The notes under the pieces: model-generated
Databases searched by the model: none
What the model was told of the DNA's origin: nothing
Seen by the model: the letters and a program-made list of their open reading frames with translations, nothing else
NCBI GenBank assembly: GCA_018398805.1
Contig: JAGFBZ010001885.1
Span: forward strand, 1,513,001-1,577,000
Source of the DNA: Hirundichthys speculiger
Taxonomy: Eukaryota; Chordata; Actinopteri; Beloniformes; Exocoetidae
Length of the DNA stretch: 64,000 nt
Direction: 5' to 3'
Part shown: positions 37,896 through 48,504 of the stretch, piece by piece
Layout of the letters: each line of letters begins with the position of its first letter
Numbering within the stretch: the first letter of the stretch is position 1
Translations under genes and position numbers: made by a program

Positions 37896-38118
37896 TCACA
37901 GTGTGTTAGTTAGCATTGTCACCTCCCAGCAAGAATGTTTTTGCATTGTATGACAACTGGGGCCTTTTTTATGTGGAGAGTTTATTCTCTCCATCCCTGT
38001 GGGGTTTTCTAGGTGCTCTGGCCTCCTCCAGGTCCAAAAACCTCCCTGTTAATGTTAATTGGTGATTGAAGGTTAACTGTGAGTGTAAGCATGCACGGTT
38101 GGTTGTTTCTGTGTGACG
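37896..38118 (+). repeat. Dispersed fish repeat with SINE-like layout
   Basis: TTAGCATTGTCACCTCCCAG, GCAAGAATG, GGGGCCTTTTTTATGTGGAG, GTGGGGTTTTCTAGGTGCTC, GGCCTCCTCC, GGTCCAAAAACCTCC, TTAATTGGTGATT and GTGAGTGTAAGCATG are eroded versions of a repeat present in great number in fish, whose start resembles a tRNA-like promoter. A piece in the same orientation is at 26158 and a probable end piece at 48505. Confidence 0.7.
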
Positions 38119-39227
38119 CTGGGACACTGTTGTGAAATTATTGCTAATTGATGTATATTAGTTTACCAATAATTAGTGAGTTCTAGTGGGGCAATTGTAC
38201 AACACTTTAACAAAGCACTTGACAATGGGACAAGGGTGAAAGCGGATTTACTTCTCCATTTGTATACAAGCAGAGGGTCAGGTAACTCACATACAGCACA
38301 GACAGCCGTTATCAGCACAAGACAATGAATCAAAAGGAAATGCAGTCATTTTAAACACCTGTTATCAGTACATTTGAGCCTTGAGCTAAATTCCTCTCAG
38401 CTAGTGCCTCAAAAAATCATGCCATGGCACCTGAGCAATGTCCCACGTGGATTAGATATTCTACATTAGATACTGAGAAACAGGTCACAGTGACCCGATG
38501 CCATTTTTAAACAACACTCCCCACTTTTTGTTTTGCACCCCACTTTTTGTTGTAAATGGGACAAGCTTATCTAGATCACAGCAATAGAGCACGCTGTTCC
38601 CCACTATGTGTACACTTTATAGGATCAGATTGGAATTGGTTGATCGCCTGACTGAATTTTGAATCTTAAATTTTAGTTTAATTTGGATTGCCAGATTCCC
38701 GAAAATAAGAGGAACAGCCAAAGATCCCCTGGAGGCTAACTACTCTAGACTACAGCCAAACCCCATTGGGAAGACACAATGCCTACCTAACCAGATGATT
38801 GAATGACCAGGACTCAATCAGCAGAAGCACCCACAGGTGCATCCCCCAGTCGGCCGTCGGGCAGGTCAGGAAATAATCAGGTTTCTTATTATGCAAAAGA
38901 GGCCATCACTGGTTTTAGCACCATGTGACGCAAGCATGGAAACTCACAGGGAAATAAAAGGAAGACAACAGACACCCTGTGCAAGGTGTTTTGCCCTCAG
39001 ATGAAAGAGGTATATAGAGTGAATGGATTGAATTACATTTGGTAGTGATCGATAAGTAAACCATAGGTCATGATGCTCACACAGTTGTTAAAACATCACA
39101 AAGCCATTGTAGATATTCACATCAAAATGAGCAAAACAAAACAAAATAAAACAAAATGAACAAAAAAGTTATGTTAGAGTAACTTGTGTGTGTGTGTTTT
39201 TTTTAATTCCTTAATTTCATGCTACAA
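38119..39227. other. Unique non-coding stretch
   Basis: No gene or clear repeat. Confidence 0.6.
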
Positions 39228-39580
39228 AATTAAGGTCTCATTCATGAAATCTGTGAGTAGATTTGCACATGAATCACCTCCTTACTAAGAATCTGCTCTG
39301 CTTTCATGAACGCTGCGTAAATCTTGGTTTGTTTCGTAAGAATGTGTGTGAGTTTTCTGAATTCCGCTTGACTGCAGATGTGGAGCGTGATAACAAAGCT
39401 CATCAATTAGCATAAACCCCGGCCGGGCACCACCAAAGCATAGTTTTTCGTAGTTTTTTCCAGGCCAGATTGTTGACGTGCGTCAACAAACAACAAGGAC
39501 GGAGAACAGTTTACTTGTAGTTGTGTAAGTATTTGCTTTGAGTTCACTCATAGCTCTTTTTATGGTGAATTTCAGTGCAA
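39228..39580. mobile_element. End segment of a DNA transposon with TCATTCATGAAA-type terminus
   Basis: Starts AAGGTCTCATTCATGAAATC, then TTTCATGAACGCTGCGTAAA, TTTCGTAAGAATGTGTG, GAATTCCGCTTGACTGCAG and GTTGACGTGCGTCAACAAAC (the last contains the palindrome TTGACGTGCGTCAA with a 2-base centre). The same terminal words recur at 47903-48005 (CATGAATGTTGCGTAAATCT). The texture fits a Harbinger-like DNA transposon end, but that class assignment is a guess. I found no matching far terminus downstream. Confidence 0.5.
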
Positions 39581-39687
39581 TAGACTGGATGTTAGATGAA
39601 TAAAGAGGATAAGGGTAGCCACTTACTAGCTTCAACCATAAAACTGATGCTAAGTAGTAAAACTGTTCAATAAAGCTAAGTTGTAAA

Positions 39688-39726
39688 TTAGATAGATATA
39701 TAGATAGACAGATAGATAGATGGATA
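39688..39726. repeat. GATA microsatellite, imperfect
   Basis: GATA units with TATA and GACA interruptions. Confidence 0.9.
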
Positions 39727-40160
39727 TCTAGTCAAGAATACTAGGTAGCCAAATGCCTAGTTTATGGCGTGTTTAATGTTATGTTTTTTTTCTGAATTGA
39801 CAATTGTCTGCTTTTTTTTTAATGAGTATGAAGTAAAACTGCCCTGGCAGCAACAAAACAAAACAAAAAAAAACGGTTAATTTGGGGCATATTATTGTAT
39901 GTAATCTCTTACTTCCAGAGACTGTATGGCCCTGTATGCAGGACAGAGCCAGGTCCAGATGCAGTGATTGATCTGTGTCATGAAAAGAATTTTGAAAAGA
40001 AAAGAAGAAGTGTCAAACCTCACATTTTGAACACTCTGAAACATGTTTATTGATCATTTTGTGCTTGGTGTACCACTCAAAATGCAATGAGATGACATAA
40101 AAGATGAATATATAATAAAACCTCCTCTTTTAACCAATTCTTTTTTCTATGTGTAAAAAC

Positions 40161-40206
<46 letters not shown>
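40161..40206. repeat. AAT microsatellite
   Basis: About 15 AAT units, preceded by AAAAAC. Confidence 0.97.
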
Positions 40207-40213
<7 letters not shown>

Positions 40214-40275
40214 CCTCAGACTATATTCCCCACCATGCAGTTGTTTGTTTAAGAAAAATTAAGCCAAAAAGAGAA

Positions 40276-40280
<5 letters not shown>

Positions 40281-40310
<30 letters not shown>
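40281..40310. repeat. Second AAT microsatellite
   Basis: Ten AAT units, 75 bases after the first array and in the same phase and strand, so perhaps one array that was once split. Confidence 0.97.
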
Positions 40311-40424
40311 TTGACCCATACTAACTACCACTATACTGCTTACATAGTATTTAAGAGGGTCACCTGGTGAAAAATAAAAGAATCAATGACCAAGTCAAAG
40401 TACATACCAGGCTGAGTGAATGCA

Positions 40425-40645
40425 CTGAAACCTCAATAAATTGAAGCAATGTTGTAATGCAGACTGGGCCAAAATTCCTCCACATCTATGTAGTCAGACA
40501 GGTACAAATACTGAAATTATTTCTGCCGAGATGGCTGTACAAGCTGTTGAGTTATAGGGAAAAATAATGACAAAAAAGTTATATGTTCTTGTTCATCTAA
40601 GGTTTTATTTATATAAAACAAGAACTCGCTGTGATTAGGATATGT
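40425..40645 (+). mobile_element. 3' end of a Tc1-like transposon
   Basis: ATTGAAGCAATGTTGTAATG, GGGCCAAAATTCCTCCACAT, TAGTCAGACAGGTACA, GGCTGTACAAGCTGTTGAGT, AATGACAAAAAAG and TTCATCTAAGGTTTTATTTA follow the C-terminal transposase codons and 3' flank of the Tc1 family also seen at 17595-18355. The body of the element is missing; the fragment starts inside the coding region. Confidence 0.85.
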
Positions 40646-42429
40646 ATTATGTTTTACTTTAAAAAATAAAAATACAATAAAAAAAAAAAACTCTCAGAGA
40701 AAACTAAGCTTTCTGCATGATTGTATTTGCTGTGAAATATTATCACTGAAACAAAGGAGCATCACAGTCCGTCACAGCGGAAAAATTGTAAAAATGGACA
40801 TGGACACGTCAAGTAACTGACAGCTGACGGGGACAGGCAGTCAGCTGAGGAGCTAAAAAAGGCTCGATCCTGTTTGGGACAAATGAGTCTCAATGTTGTC
40901 TGGCATTATTTTAATGATGCTGAAAAGTCTGTTTGAATGGTGGTATTTTTGTTTTCCCTGCTATGCTGCAAACTCCTGAATAAATTCTGTCTGAAAGCAG
41001 TATGGGTTTGTAGACTTCTCCTGAGATAAAAAGCAGAGTTTAGTACATAATATGATTGATGCTGAATAGCTAAACATATCCACTGATGTCCTGTTATCCG
41101 TGTGTGAAACACGGATGCCCCTCCTTGACCGCCATTTGGCTCTCTTCCCCACCAGGCAGTGGCACTCACACATTATTGACTTTCATTTAGACAACTTAAT
41201 GTTCACAGACAATTCACGGCCACTCAATCACAGACACTCCATCCCCAGTTTAGACTTACGAGCGTGCCTCATTGTAATCTGCCACCATATCTCTGTGCTC
41301 ACGCCCTCTATTGTTCTGCGTTTTGAAATAATTTTCCCTTAATATTAAACAGGGAAATAAATGGAGAAGGGACTCTGTGTTAATCAATCAGACTTTGCTA
41401 AAACACAACCAAGCAGGATGAATAAATTTTCCACCAACAGTTTACCTTTTTCACCCCCAACATTCCATTACTTCTTGGTAGTTGGCCAGTCAAACACATA
41501 TAAAAATTGCCCCCCAAACATCATACGTTAGGGGTGATTTGTCGAGCAGGAAGCTTGACAATTCCCAGAGACTTACACCACTCATACCAGTGCTGAATAT
41601 CAGGCCTATTATGGTGGCTGCACGTCTATAAAGATTGTTCATCTAGTGGAAAACAGCCACCTGGGCAGGGACAAAGAGAACGACGCAGAAAGTGTTGTAA
41701 ATACAGAGGAAGATATATTGGACAGGATGACCTGGGAACGGCATAGTTGTAGGCATAATCCCCAGGAAATAGTCTCAGCCAAGGCTCTTTATGGGATCTT
41801 CTCAAACAAAAGTACAAATTATAATGAACAAGACTATTCCATAAACCCGTAAGACTATATAAATTGTAAAAGAATCCTAATTTCTAAGTATAGACAATAC
41901 AATGAAGAAGGAGTGATTTTAATGTGATATGAATTTGATCTGTGTTTTAAGGTAAATACTGGTACTGAAATACTGAATGTTGATGTGAGGACATTCACAA
42001 GAAAAAATCTGAACTTGTATGTCTGATTTATCACCTGTGGTTCAGTATAAAAAAAAAGGGGGGGGGGGGTGTATAAGCTGTATATGATTTAGATATCTAT
42101 AAAAACTCCCTGGGACAGCCTCAGAAATAAACATCTCCAAAGCAAACAACTATAAGCACCACAAGCTGTTCACAGTCTGCTTTTGCTCGCAATTATGATG
42201 GTGCAACACGATGGATCTTCTACTTGGGCCTCTGTGAAGATAAGACTAATTGCTTCAATTAGACACTTTTTTAATCCATAGGAAAACTATGAAGGTACAT
42301 TTTTTTAGTTAGAACAAAAATGCATGCTTAAGGTCTGGCTGTTTTCAGACTGAAATTATTTCAGCTGCAGGTTTTATTGGTGGTCTGCACTTTGGGTTAT
42401 TCACCTTGATTTATTTCTTTTTAGCAAAT
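40646..42429. other. Unique non-coding stretch
   Basis: No gene seen. The 68-codon plus-strand frame at 41646-41852 is acidic and charged but unrecognised. A run of A then G at 42048-42069 is noted separately. Confidence 0.55.
42048..42069. repeat. A9-G12 homopolymer junction
   Basis: A run of A directly followed by a run of G, an odd simple sequence that may reflect a replication or assembly artefact. Confidence 0.9.
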
Positions 42430-42737
42430 CTGTTGTATGTTTTCTGATTCAGCATTTAGTTTAAGCCAAGCGTTAGCAGTGGCTGTAAAACATGCCCCAG
42501 ATCATCAGCATTCCACTACCATGCTTGACAGTTGGTATGACTTGTTTCTGCTAATATGGCTCGTTTGGTTTTTCACCGACAGTGGTTCTGTGCATTATGG
42601 CCAAACATCTCCATCTTAGTCTCTTCTGTCTTCTGCTGTACATTGTTCCAGAGGAAAAAGAAAAAGTTGTAAAAGGAACAATGCTGGGTTCTTTTTAGAG
42701 AGAAGTGGCTTTCTCCAGGTCTTCCAGGGTCGTCTTG
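42430..42737 (-). mobile_element. Tc1-like transposase fragment, antisense
   Basis: The plus strand reads CCAGATCATCAGCATTCCAC, ATGCTTGACAGTTGGTATGA, GTTTGGTTTTTCACC, TTCTGTGCATTATGGCCAAA, CATCTCCATCTTAGTCTC, ACATTGTTCCAGAGG, TTCTTTTTAGAGAGAAGTGG and GGCTTTCTCCAG, the complement of the middle of the common fish Tc1 transposase. It breaks off at both ends; the downstream neighbour is a different element. Confidence 0.85.
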
Positions 42738-42880
42738 TAAATGCCTTACTTTCAACATAAATATGTTTTCTGTATTCTTTTGTGAATGAATTATTAGAAT
42801 GTGAAATTTGAAAATTGTTACATTCTGTTTATATTTTTTCTTCATGCTGTGTCCCACTATTTTTGGAATTAGGGCCTAGA
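42738..42880 (-). mobile_element. Terminal part of a MITE (complement begins CCCTAATTCCAAAAATAG)
   Basis: Read on the minus strand: CCCTAATTCCAAAAATAGTG, GGGACACAGCATG, TATAAACAGAATG, ACAATTTTCAAAT, CATTCACAAAAGAATACAGA, AAACATATTTATGTT. This follows a very common fish mariner-like non-autonomous element that starts ACCCCAATTCCAA--AAGTTGGGAC. It abuts the Tc1 fragment before it, so one probably inserted next to or into the other. The second terminus is not present. Confidence 0.7.
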
Positions 42881-43432
42881 ATAATGTTTTAGAAGATTTA
42901 ACAATTTAAACCAGATGCAACAAAAAAAAATCTTCAATTCTTGTTCGTAAACAAAAGGAAATACAATAGGGGAAGCATTCATCCTTCTTGGCTGTAAAAG
43001 TAATGAAGGAGTAATTCTAGTTTCCAGATCACATTCAGCAAATGGAGTATCAAATGTGCCTTCATCTCATAACGTGATCAAGATGTGCCACACTGGTTTA
43101 GAAACGTGCTCCTCAGGTATATAACATGAAGGCTCTGGTCACTACACTACATTCAAATTTGAATGTAATTTAGTTGTTTACTGAACCTTTGGCTCGTGCT
43201 TTGTTGTGCTCGTGTACAAGAAGTTTGAAAGCCATCCATATGAGAGCGTGATGTTGACCTGGGACATGCTTCTTTATACATACCTGCTGACTGTTCAATA
43301 TTTTTATTTTATGCAACAATACATGGTTCCTATAACCTTCCTTTGGAAATTGGGACTTAAGCAGAGCAAAATAACTTTGTAATAAAATATCAGTTTCAGG
43401 TGTTTTATAATGGAACATTTTAATGCTTTTAG
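42881..43432. other. Unique non-coding stretch
   Basis: No gene or clear repeat. Confidence 0.6.
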
Positions 43433-43571
43433 TGTCATGGTTTGCAGTGGATGAAGGAGGACCAGAGAGCAGGAGATCTCAAAAAGCAAAAGGGTTTAAT
43501 ATCAAAACACAGAAGTCCAGAATCCAAAAACACAAAGTCCAAACTGCAAAAAGTCCAAAATACAAAAATAC
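43433..43571. repeat. Teleost interspersed repeat, copy 2
   Basis: AGGAGGACCAGAGAGCAGGA, then AAAAGGGTTTAATATC, AAGTCCAGAATCCAAAAACA and CACAAAGTCCAAA. Same family and orientation as 14395-14890, here cut short where the hAT element begins at about 43572, which suggests that the hAT inserted into it, though I do not find the continuation downstream. Confidence 0.6.
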
Positions 43572-44060
43572 TAGTGATGTTACGAGAGTGCCGAGGCTCC
43601 GAAGCGTGTATCGAGAAATGGAGGGGGCGTGTCCGTGATGCGCGTATCGAGTCTTGCTTCATTTAGGGGAGGAGCCGAAAGCGATGACGTCCGAAGCTTC
43701 GCTACCACGTGACTGCTTCGGGAAATGGTTCAGATCTTGTCGCGGAGTTTGACAGCTTTATAAACGCCACAGGCTCCATTCAAAATGTGGGTTTTTGTAG
43801 GCGAGTTGTGGTCAGTTCAGAGTGTGGATAGAGTTTGGATAGCTTGGATAGCGTTTGTATAGTTTTTGGTAGTTCAGTATATAGTTTGTACATTATGGCA
43901 CAAACATTTTTATGCAGCCCAGCATCCTCTGTGCCATGTGAAAGGGTGTTCTCCAAGGCTGGAGAGATTGTGTCTAAAAAAAGGAATCGGTTAAAACCAA
44001 AAACTGTGGAAAAATTGCTATTTCTGAATAAATATACATAAAATCATCATTGTCCAAGTT
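43572..44060 (+). mobile_element. Internally deleted hAT transposon
   Basis: It opens with TAGTGATGTTACGAGAGTGC, close to the CAGTG-type termini of hAT elements, has a CpG-rich leader with a degenerate GGATAG(AG/C)TTT triplet around 43826-43850, and ends with the last codons of an hAT transposase (next entry). Most of the transposase, including the zinc finger and catalytic core, is absent, so this is a non-autonomous deletion derivative. I could not find the matching right terminus. Confidence 0.72.
43895..44041 (+). pseudogene. hAT transposase C-terminal dimerisation domain, truncated
   Basis: From the ATG at 43895 the frame reads MAQTFLCSPASSVPCERVFS and then KAGEIVSKKRNRLKPKTVEK, ending LLFLNKYT and a stop. 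This is the hallmark hAT C-terminal dimerisation motif (SVP-ERVFS--G-IV--KRNRL-P--VE-L-FL). In a full-length protein it would follow some 500 residues that are missing here. An in-frame ATG at 43835 extends it into the leader, probably without meaning. Confidence 0.88.
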
Positions 44061-44128
44061 ACACAAGGATATTCAGCACACCCCCTCCATAGTTCCACTT
44101 TCACTGTTCTCTGCCCGAATAAGTTCAG

Positions 44129-44265
44129 GTGTCCTGGTAGTGCAGTGGTTAGGGCAGGCAGCCCATATACAGAGGCTACAGTTCTCATGTAGCTGATCGT
44201 GAGTTCGACTCCCGGCTTGTCTACCCTTTTGACGCGTCTTCCCCGTTCTTATGATACTACTTTGG
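44129..44265 (+). mobile_element. tRNA-derived SINE
   Basis: TGGTAGTGCAGTGGTTAGGG serves as RNA polymerase III box A and GTGAGTTCGACTCCC (about 44199-44213) as box B, about 65 bases apart. Between them CCCATATACAGAGGCTACAG and after them CTACCCTTTTGACGCGTCTT match a SINE that is abundant in fish (CCATGTACAGAGGCT...TGGGTTCGATTCCC...CCTTTGCTGCATGTCTTCCC). No tRNA acceptor stem forms, so it is not a tRNA gene. Confidence 0.8.
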
Positions 44266-44779
44266 GAAACATTAAACAGAGATTACATTCAAACAATATT
44301 TTATTATGCACTTGATCATTCATGTAGACCAATTATTTGGTCATACACATTTTGTTATTCACAGTCATTCGCAAGAGCCATAACTGATACATAAATTCAA
44401 TGCATCACAACTTAAGATTCAGCTGGCTGTGATTATAAACCTGACCAGTAGGTGGTGTCATGTGCATATGAAGCAGCAAGAAATGTAGCATTTCTCGAAC
44501 CAATTGGCTGATGTGTGACACTGCTGTTAGACTTTGGGTGGAGAGAGCTAAAAGAGAACACAGGATGCCTTGTCTCCTTGTTATTGTTGGACAAGGGAGT
44601 TTGCTTTACAAACATAAAAACTGATCTTCGATTTGGTGTTTTTATGGTTTCTTTAGGCATGGTTGAAAAATCAAAGTTGGTGACTCATTTCTTATTCATT
44701 AGAACTTTACCCAGCAGAAACATACTGTCCGTTGTCTTATATATCTGTATTCTTAAATTTCTGTGGGGGCAGTTAAATA
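44266..44779. other. Unique non-coding stretch
   Basis: No gene seen; the plus-strand frame from 44515 runs into the next element by chance. Confidence 0.55.
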
Positions 44780-45690
44780 TAGTTTGGAGCAAACAGATAA
44801 TCCCGAGAGGGCAGGGGGTGTCCTCAAACCAAAGGAGTCTTTGGACGTCAGCCACTGATTTCTCTGCTGAATGTAGAAGTGAAGATTTTCTTCACAGAGA
44901 TTTACTAGGTACTTAGAAAGCAATAACTCAATAGATACTACAGTGCAGAAGGCAGGGATACCAGGGTTTGCAGGGATCTTGGAGCATACTAGTATGATCC
45001 AGGAGGAGATTCAGGCAGCCAAGATCAACAAAAGGAATTTACATGTAATATTTTTTCGATCTTGCAAATCCGTTTGGTTCAGTACCACAAAGCCTTATTT
45101 GAAGTGCATTTGATTATTTTGGAGTGCCTGGGGTCGTTGTTAACTTGGTGAAAGCATATTTTCGGGACATTAGGTTGTGTGTAAATACATTAGGTTTCAC
45201 AAGAGGCTGGCAGAGGTTAGGAATAGGTATAATGGCAGGGTGTACAATTTCTCCATTAGCTTTTACACTGGCAATAGAAATAATCATCAGAGATTCCAAG
45301 TGGGTGGTAGGTGGGATGAGACGGTGGACTGGGATAAAAGTCCCGCTGCTGACTGTAACAGTTCCATATACAAAGAGGCTACTTGAAAGTATAAACATGA
45401 ATATCAGGTGAGCTGGTATGAAGATTAACCCTCGTAAATCTAGACATATCTCAATATGTGGTGGGGGGACGTTAGATGATAGGAAGTCTGTCATTGATGA
45501 GGAGGAAATCATAACAGTTAGGGAAAGGCCAGCGAAGGCAGCTGTTTCTTATGAGATATACTGAACTGAGAAAACAAGAAGTTGACAGTTGTCACTAATG
45601 GTCGTTAACCAGGTGAGGAGAATATGTTCAGCTGGAGGTAGTAATTGTAATCGCAAGAGAAAGATTAGCATGACAGCTTCAGATGACAGC
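44780..45690 (+). mobile_element. Ancient LINE reverse-transcriptase relic (R2-type annotation in other genomes)
   Basis: In shifting plus-strand frames the codons read IIPRGQGVSS (about 44800), QKAGIPGFAGILEHTSMIQE (44948-45008), IQAAKINKRNLHVIF (45012-45056), then in frame at 45124-45411 VVNLVKAYFRDIRLCV, FTRGWQRLGIGIMAGCTISP (the GI--GC-ISP-LF motif 4 of reverse transcriptase) and LAIEIII, and later AGMKINPRKSRHISI near 45415-45460. These match a family of non-LTR polymerases usually labelled as type-1 retrotransposable element R2. The YADD-type active site is gone and stops abound. Confidence 0.8.
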
Positions 45691-46126
45691 TGTAATCACT
45701 TGATTTAATACAAGCGAATAAATAAAGTTAACAGCACCGCTGTTGTTTAATTAATGGTGATTAAACATCACTGTAAGCACCACTCACCAGTTTCAGTTTT
45801 CCCTCTTGTTTTTCTCCTTCACTTCAGGATGTTAAGACCAAACTGTTTCCTTGTGAATGTTGTAGTTTAATGAATGGAAGTGGCAACAGATCTTTGGCAC
45901 CAAGGCAAAGGTGGCCCTCAGGGTGGTGGATTTCCTCCAAAACTACACTGTTCCCCATCTGTGTAAAACCACATCAGGTTACTCACTCCACTGTTGTACT
46001 ATTACTCTTGTAAGCTCATTTGAATATAATTTACTGTTACATTTACCAAAAATAGCCTCTCTGAACATTTTCTTAAGTGTGATGTGGTGTCTTCTACATC
46101 TCAGTTTCTTGATGCTTTATTAGCTC
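45691..46126. other. Unique non-coding stretch
   Basis: No gene or clear repeat. Confidence 0.6.
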
Positions 46127-46373
46127 AGCCAAGGAGGTTATGTTTTTGCTGGCGTTTATCTGTTTATCTGTTTGTTTGTCTGTGTCCAAGATAACTCAAA
46201 ACCTATGGATGGATTTTGATGAAATTTTCAGTAGTTGTCAGAAATGTGAAAAGGAAGAACTGATTTCATTTTTGGGTGTGATCCAGAAGAAATCCTGGAT
46301 TCTGGATCACTTTCAAATTTTCAATAATTGTGGCGCTTGGTGGAGGTCTGCGCTCTCCGAGTGCTTTTCTAGT
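46127..46373 (+). repeat. Widespread interspersed repeat (GCCAAGGAGGTTATGTTTTTG to CGCTCTCCGAGTGCTTTCTAG type)
   Basis: CAGCCAAGGAGGTTATGTTT, GTTTGTTTGTCTGTG, GATAACTCAAAACCTATGGA, TGGATTTTGATGAAATTTTC, GGGTGTGATCC, CTGGATTCTGGATC and GGAGGTCTGCGCTCTCCGAG form, in order, a repeat found in many fish and invertebrate genomes. It encodes no protein. The copy looks complete in outline, about 250 bp, with two small deletions. I do not know its class. Confidence 0.75.
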
Positions 46374-47902
46374 AAATTATTATGTACTGAAGGTGTTAAA
46401 TCAATAACAGGTCAATAACTGAACCAAATTAATAGTCTTTATAGGGACAGAACTTGTTAAAACAAAAGACATTACAGCACACTACAGTACACACAAAATA
46501 CAAAATGCTTGATTTACAAAGCATTTCTGAATATTCTTGTCATTCACATTTTGTCTCACCAATGAGATAAATTTAGCAAAATATTTTATTGACTTTTTTA
46601 TGTTATTTTTGCTTTGCACTGTCTTCGGTGCTCATAAAGCCCCATCTCTTGATTCCTGCAGGCTCTGCTGTGGTCAGTATTCTGAATCTGCAAAACTTGG
46701 AGGTGTGCTTTTGTCAGACCTGTGTGAGCAATGAAGATGTGACTGCACAGGGAGCCCACTGTTATCTCAACCACCCTGTCTGGCTCCAAGCATATGGTGG
46801 AGCTCAACCTGTTGGCAAAAAGTGCCAAATGCAGTCTCTGCCCCTCATTGTGCCCGAGACAGACGGGGGTTCAGTGCCCTTTTAAAGTGGTCCATCTGCC
46901 TGAATGGATATGACTTCATGAGGTCATGCCTTAAGGGATATGCTGGACAAAGGCTCAGGCGGAGGAACGTTCATTAGCCTCTTCTTTATTGTTTCGTGCA
47001 GGGCAGAGTGTGCAAACTGGCCAGCATCTGAAGCCCTGTCTTGGGTGCTCAGATGATTTTGTGGCTTTTACTGTGGTCTTCATTACAACAGAGACCCTGC
47101 GCTCATAACTATTATCAAGACTGGCACGTTTTGTTGGAAGCTGTTTATATATGAGCTTTACATCTAGTTGAAACTGAGTCAAAATTGGCATTTCATGTCA
47201 AAGTCTCTGAGTGTCTGCCATTCTGCCTCTGTTGATGGTATATAGAAAAACAAAAAAAGAAAAAAACAAAGAAACAAATAAGGTTTGGGGTTAAACACAA
47301 ACATTGTTTCTATTTATTGTTTCTAGCTTTTCTAAGTAAGAACACTACAGCTATATCCAGAGTTTATATTCTAGAGGTTCAAACAGGATGTCAAACTGTA
47401 ATGTTACAGTGGATAACAGAAATGGCAGTTTTCACAGGATGCCATCGTTGCCGCCAGCAGGTGGTCTTTCCTCGTGATGTAGGACGGGATGGCACAGTAG
47501 CAGAATAACATCACTAAAATAGTGCTGGTCCCAATCCTGCACTAAACCTGAGTGACTGGAATGTTTAAGCTAAATGATAAATAACATAATTGCAATAATA
47601 TACACAGGGATATATTATGAACAATAGCTAAAACACTTTAATGGTACACCAGCCTGTTGCTCACTGGTCTCAGGTCATTAGGAGACATAATATTAAACTT
47701 TGCATCATTTGCATAATTATGATGGCATCCCCACTGCTGACATCTCCAAGAGAAGTTATATAAACATAAAAAAATGTTTGACCTAAAATTGAAGCTTGAG
47801 AAATAGCACCATTCAACCACTCATACAAGGCTTCAATGTATACAACAGGTGCTAGCGACAGCATTTTATTAAGCAATCTTAAGGATTCTAAATGGTGACA
47901 TT
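46374..47902. other. Unique non-coding stretch
   Basis: The plus-strand frame at 46665-46885, after a CTGCAG that resembles a splice acceptor, reads LEVCFCQTCVSNEDVTAQGA and so on; I do not recognise it and regard it as chance. A-rich at 47246-47280. Confidence 0.5.
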
Positions 47903-48373
47903 GGGCCTCATTTAAGAATTCTTTATAAATTTATGAGTGATTACTCCAGATTCATGAATGTTGCGTAAATCTCAGATTTGATGGTGAGAATCTGTGTATC
48001 ATGAATGCAGCATTGCATGTCGACAGTACCTACTCATTGCTCATAACTAGGAAATCCCTGCTTAAGGACCACCATATGAGGAGGTGCAAAGGCAAAGCAA
48101 GGCAAGTTTATTTGTGTAGCATGTTCAGGTGCTCAGGTGGATTAGGGACCTCTGTTGAGCAGGACACAACAAGCCGGTATTATTTTGCAGATCTTCTTGG
48201 GTTTTTGGAGCAGGGGGCTACCGTTTGCATCCAAGCACAACCACTTTGCCTTCATGACACAATTGCTGCGCTCTATAATGGGCCATGGGTGTCTCTAAAC
48301 ATATCTAAACAATCAATCCACTGGCATTTTAAGAAAGACAAAATCGTCTTCACATTTCATGAATGAGGCACAA
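47903..48373. mobile_element. Short DNA transposon with GGGCCTCATT inverted ends
   Basis: Left end TTGGGCCTCATTTAAGAATT and the complement of the right end, TTGTGCCTCATTCATGAAAT, form an inverted pair. Inside the left end CATGAATGTTGCGTAAATCT repeats the word at 39299-39318. The interior carries a fish LINE-tail sequence at 48085-48125 (GCAAGGCAAGTTTATTTGTG, antisense), probably a later insertion. No transposase is present, so it would be a non-autonomous element, possibly Harbinger-like. Target duplication is not clear. Confidence 0.55.
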
Positions 48374-48504
48374 TTCTGTATATGCTATTGCAGATATCCT
48401 GACCCCAGCTCATGAGAAAAAGAAAAAGTTCTCCCCCTATTTATGATGCTTTGTTGTTTTTCATTATTATAATTAATTATAATGACTTAATGAATGGCCC
48501 TGGT

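Noticed and set aside
40161..40310. CRISPR-like array
   Set aside because: The repeats are AAT microsatellites without spacers.
44129..44220. tRNA gene on the plus strand
   Set aside because: Same reasoning: promoter boxes of a SINE without an acceptor stem.
44515..44916. 133-codon plus-strand frame
   Set aside because: Its first part is unrecognised and only its last part overlaps the LINE relic in one frame; it is not a gene.
46665..46885. Exon after a CTGCAG acceptor-like site
   Set aside because: The frame is unrecognised, has no good pyrimidine tract or donor, and ends in a stop; less convincing than the 55.6-kb segment.
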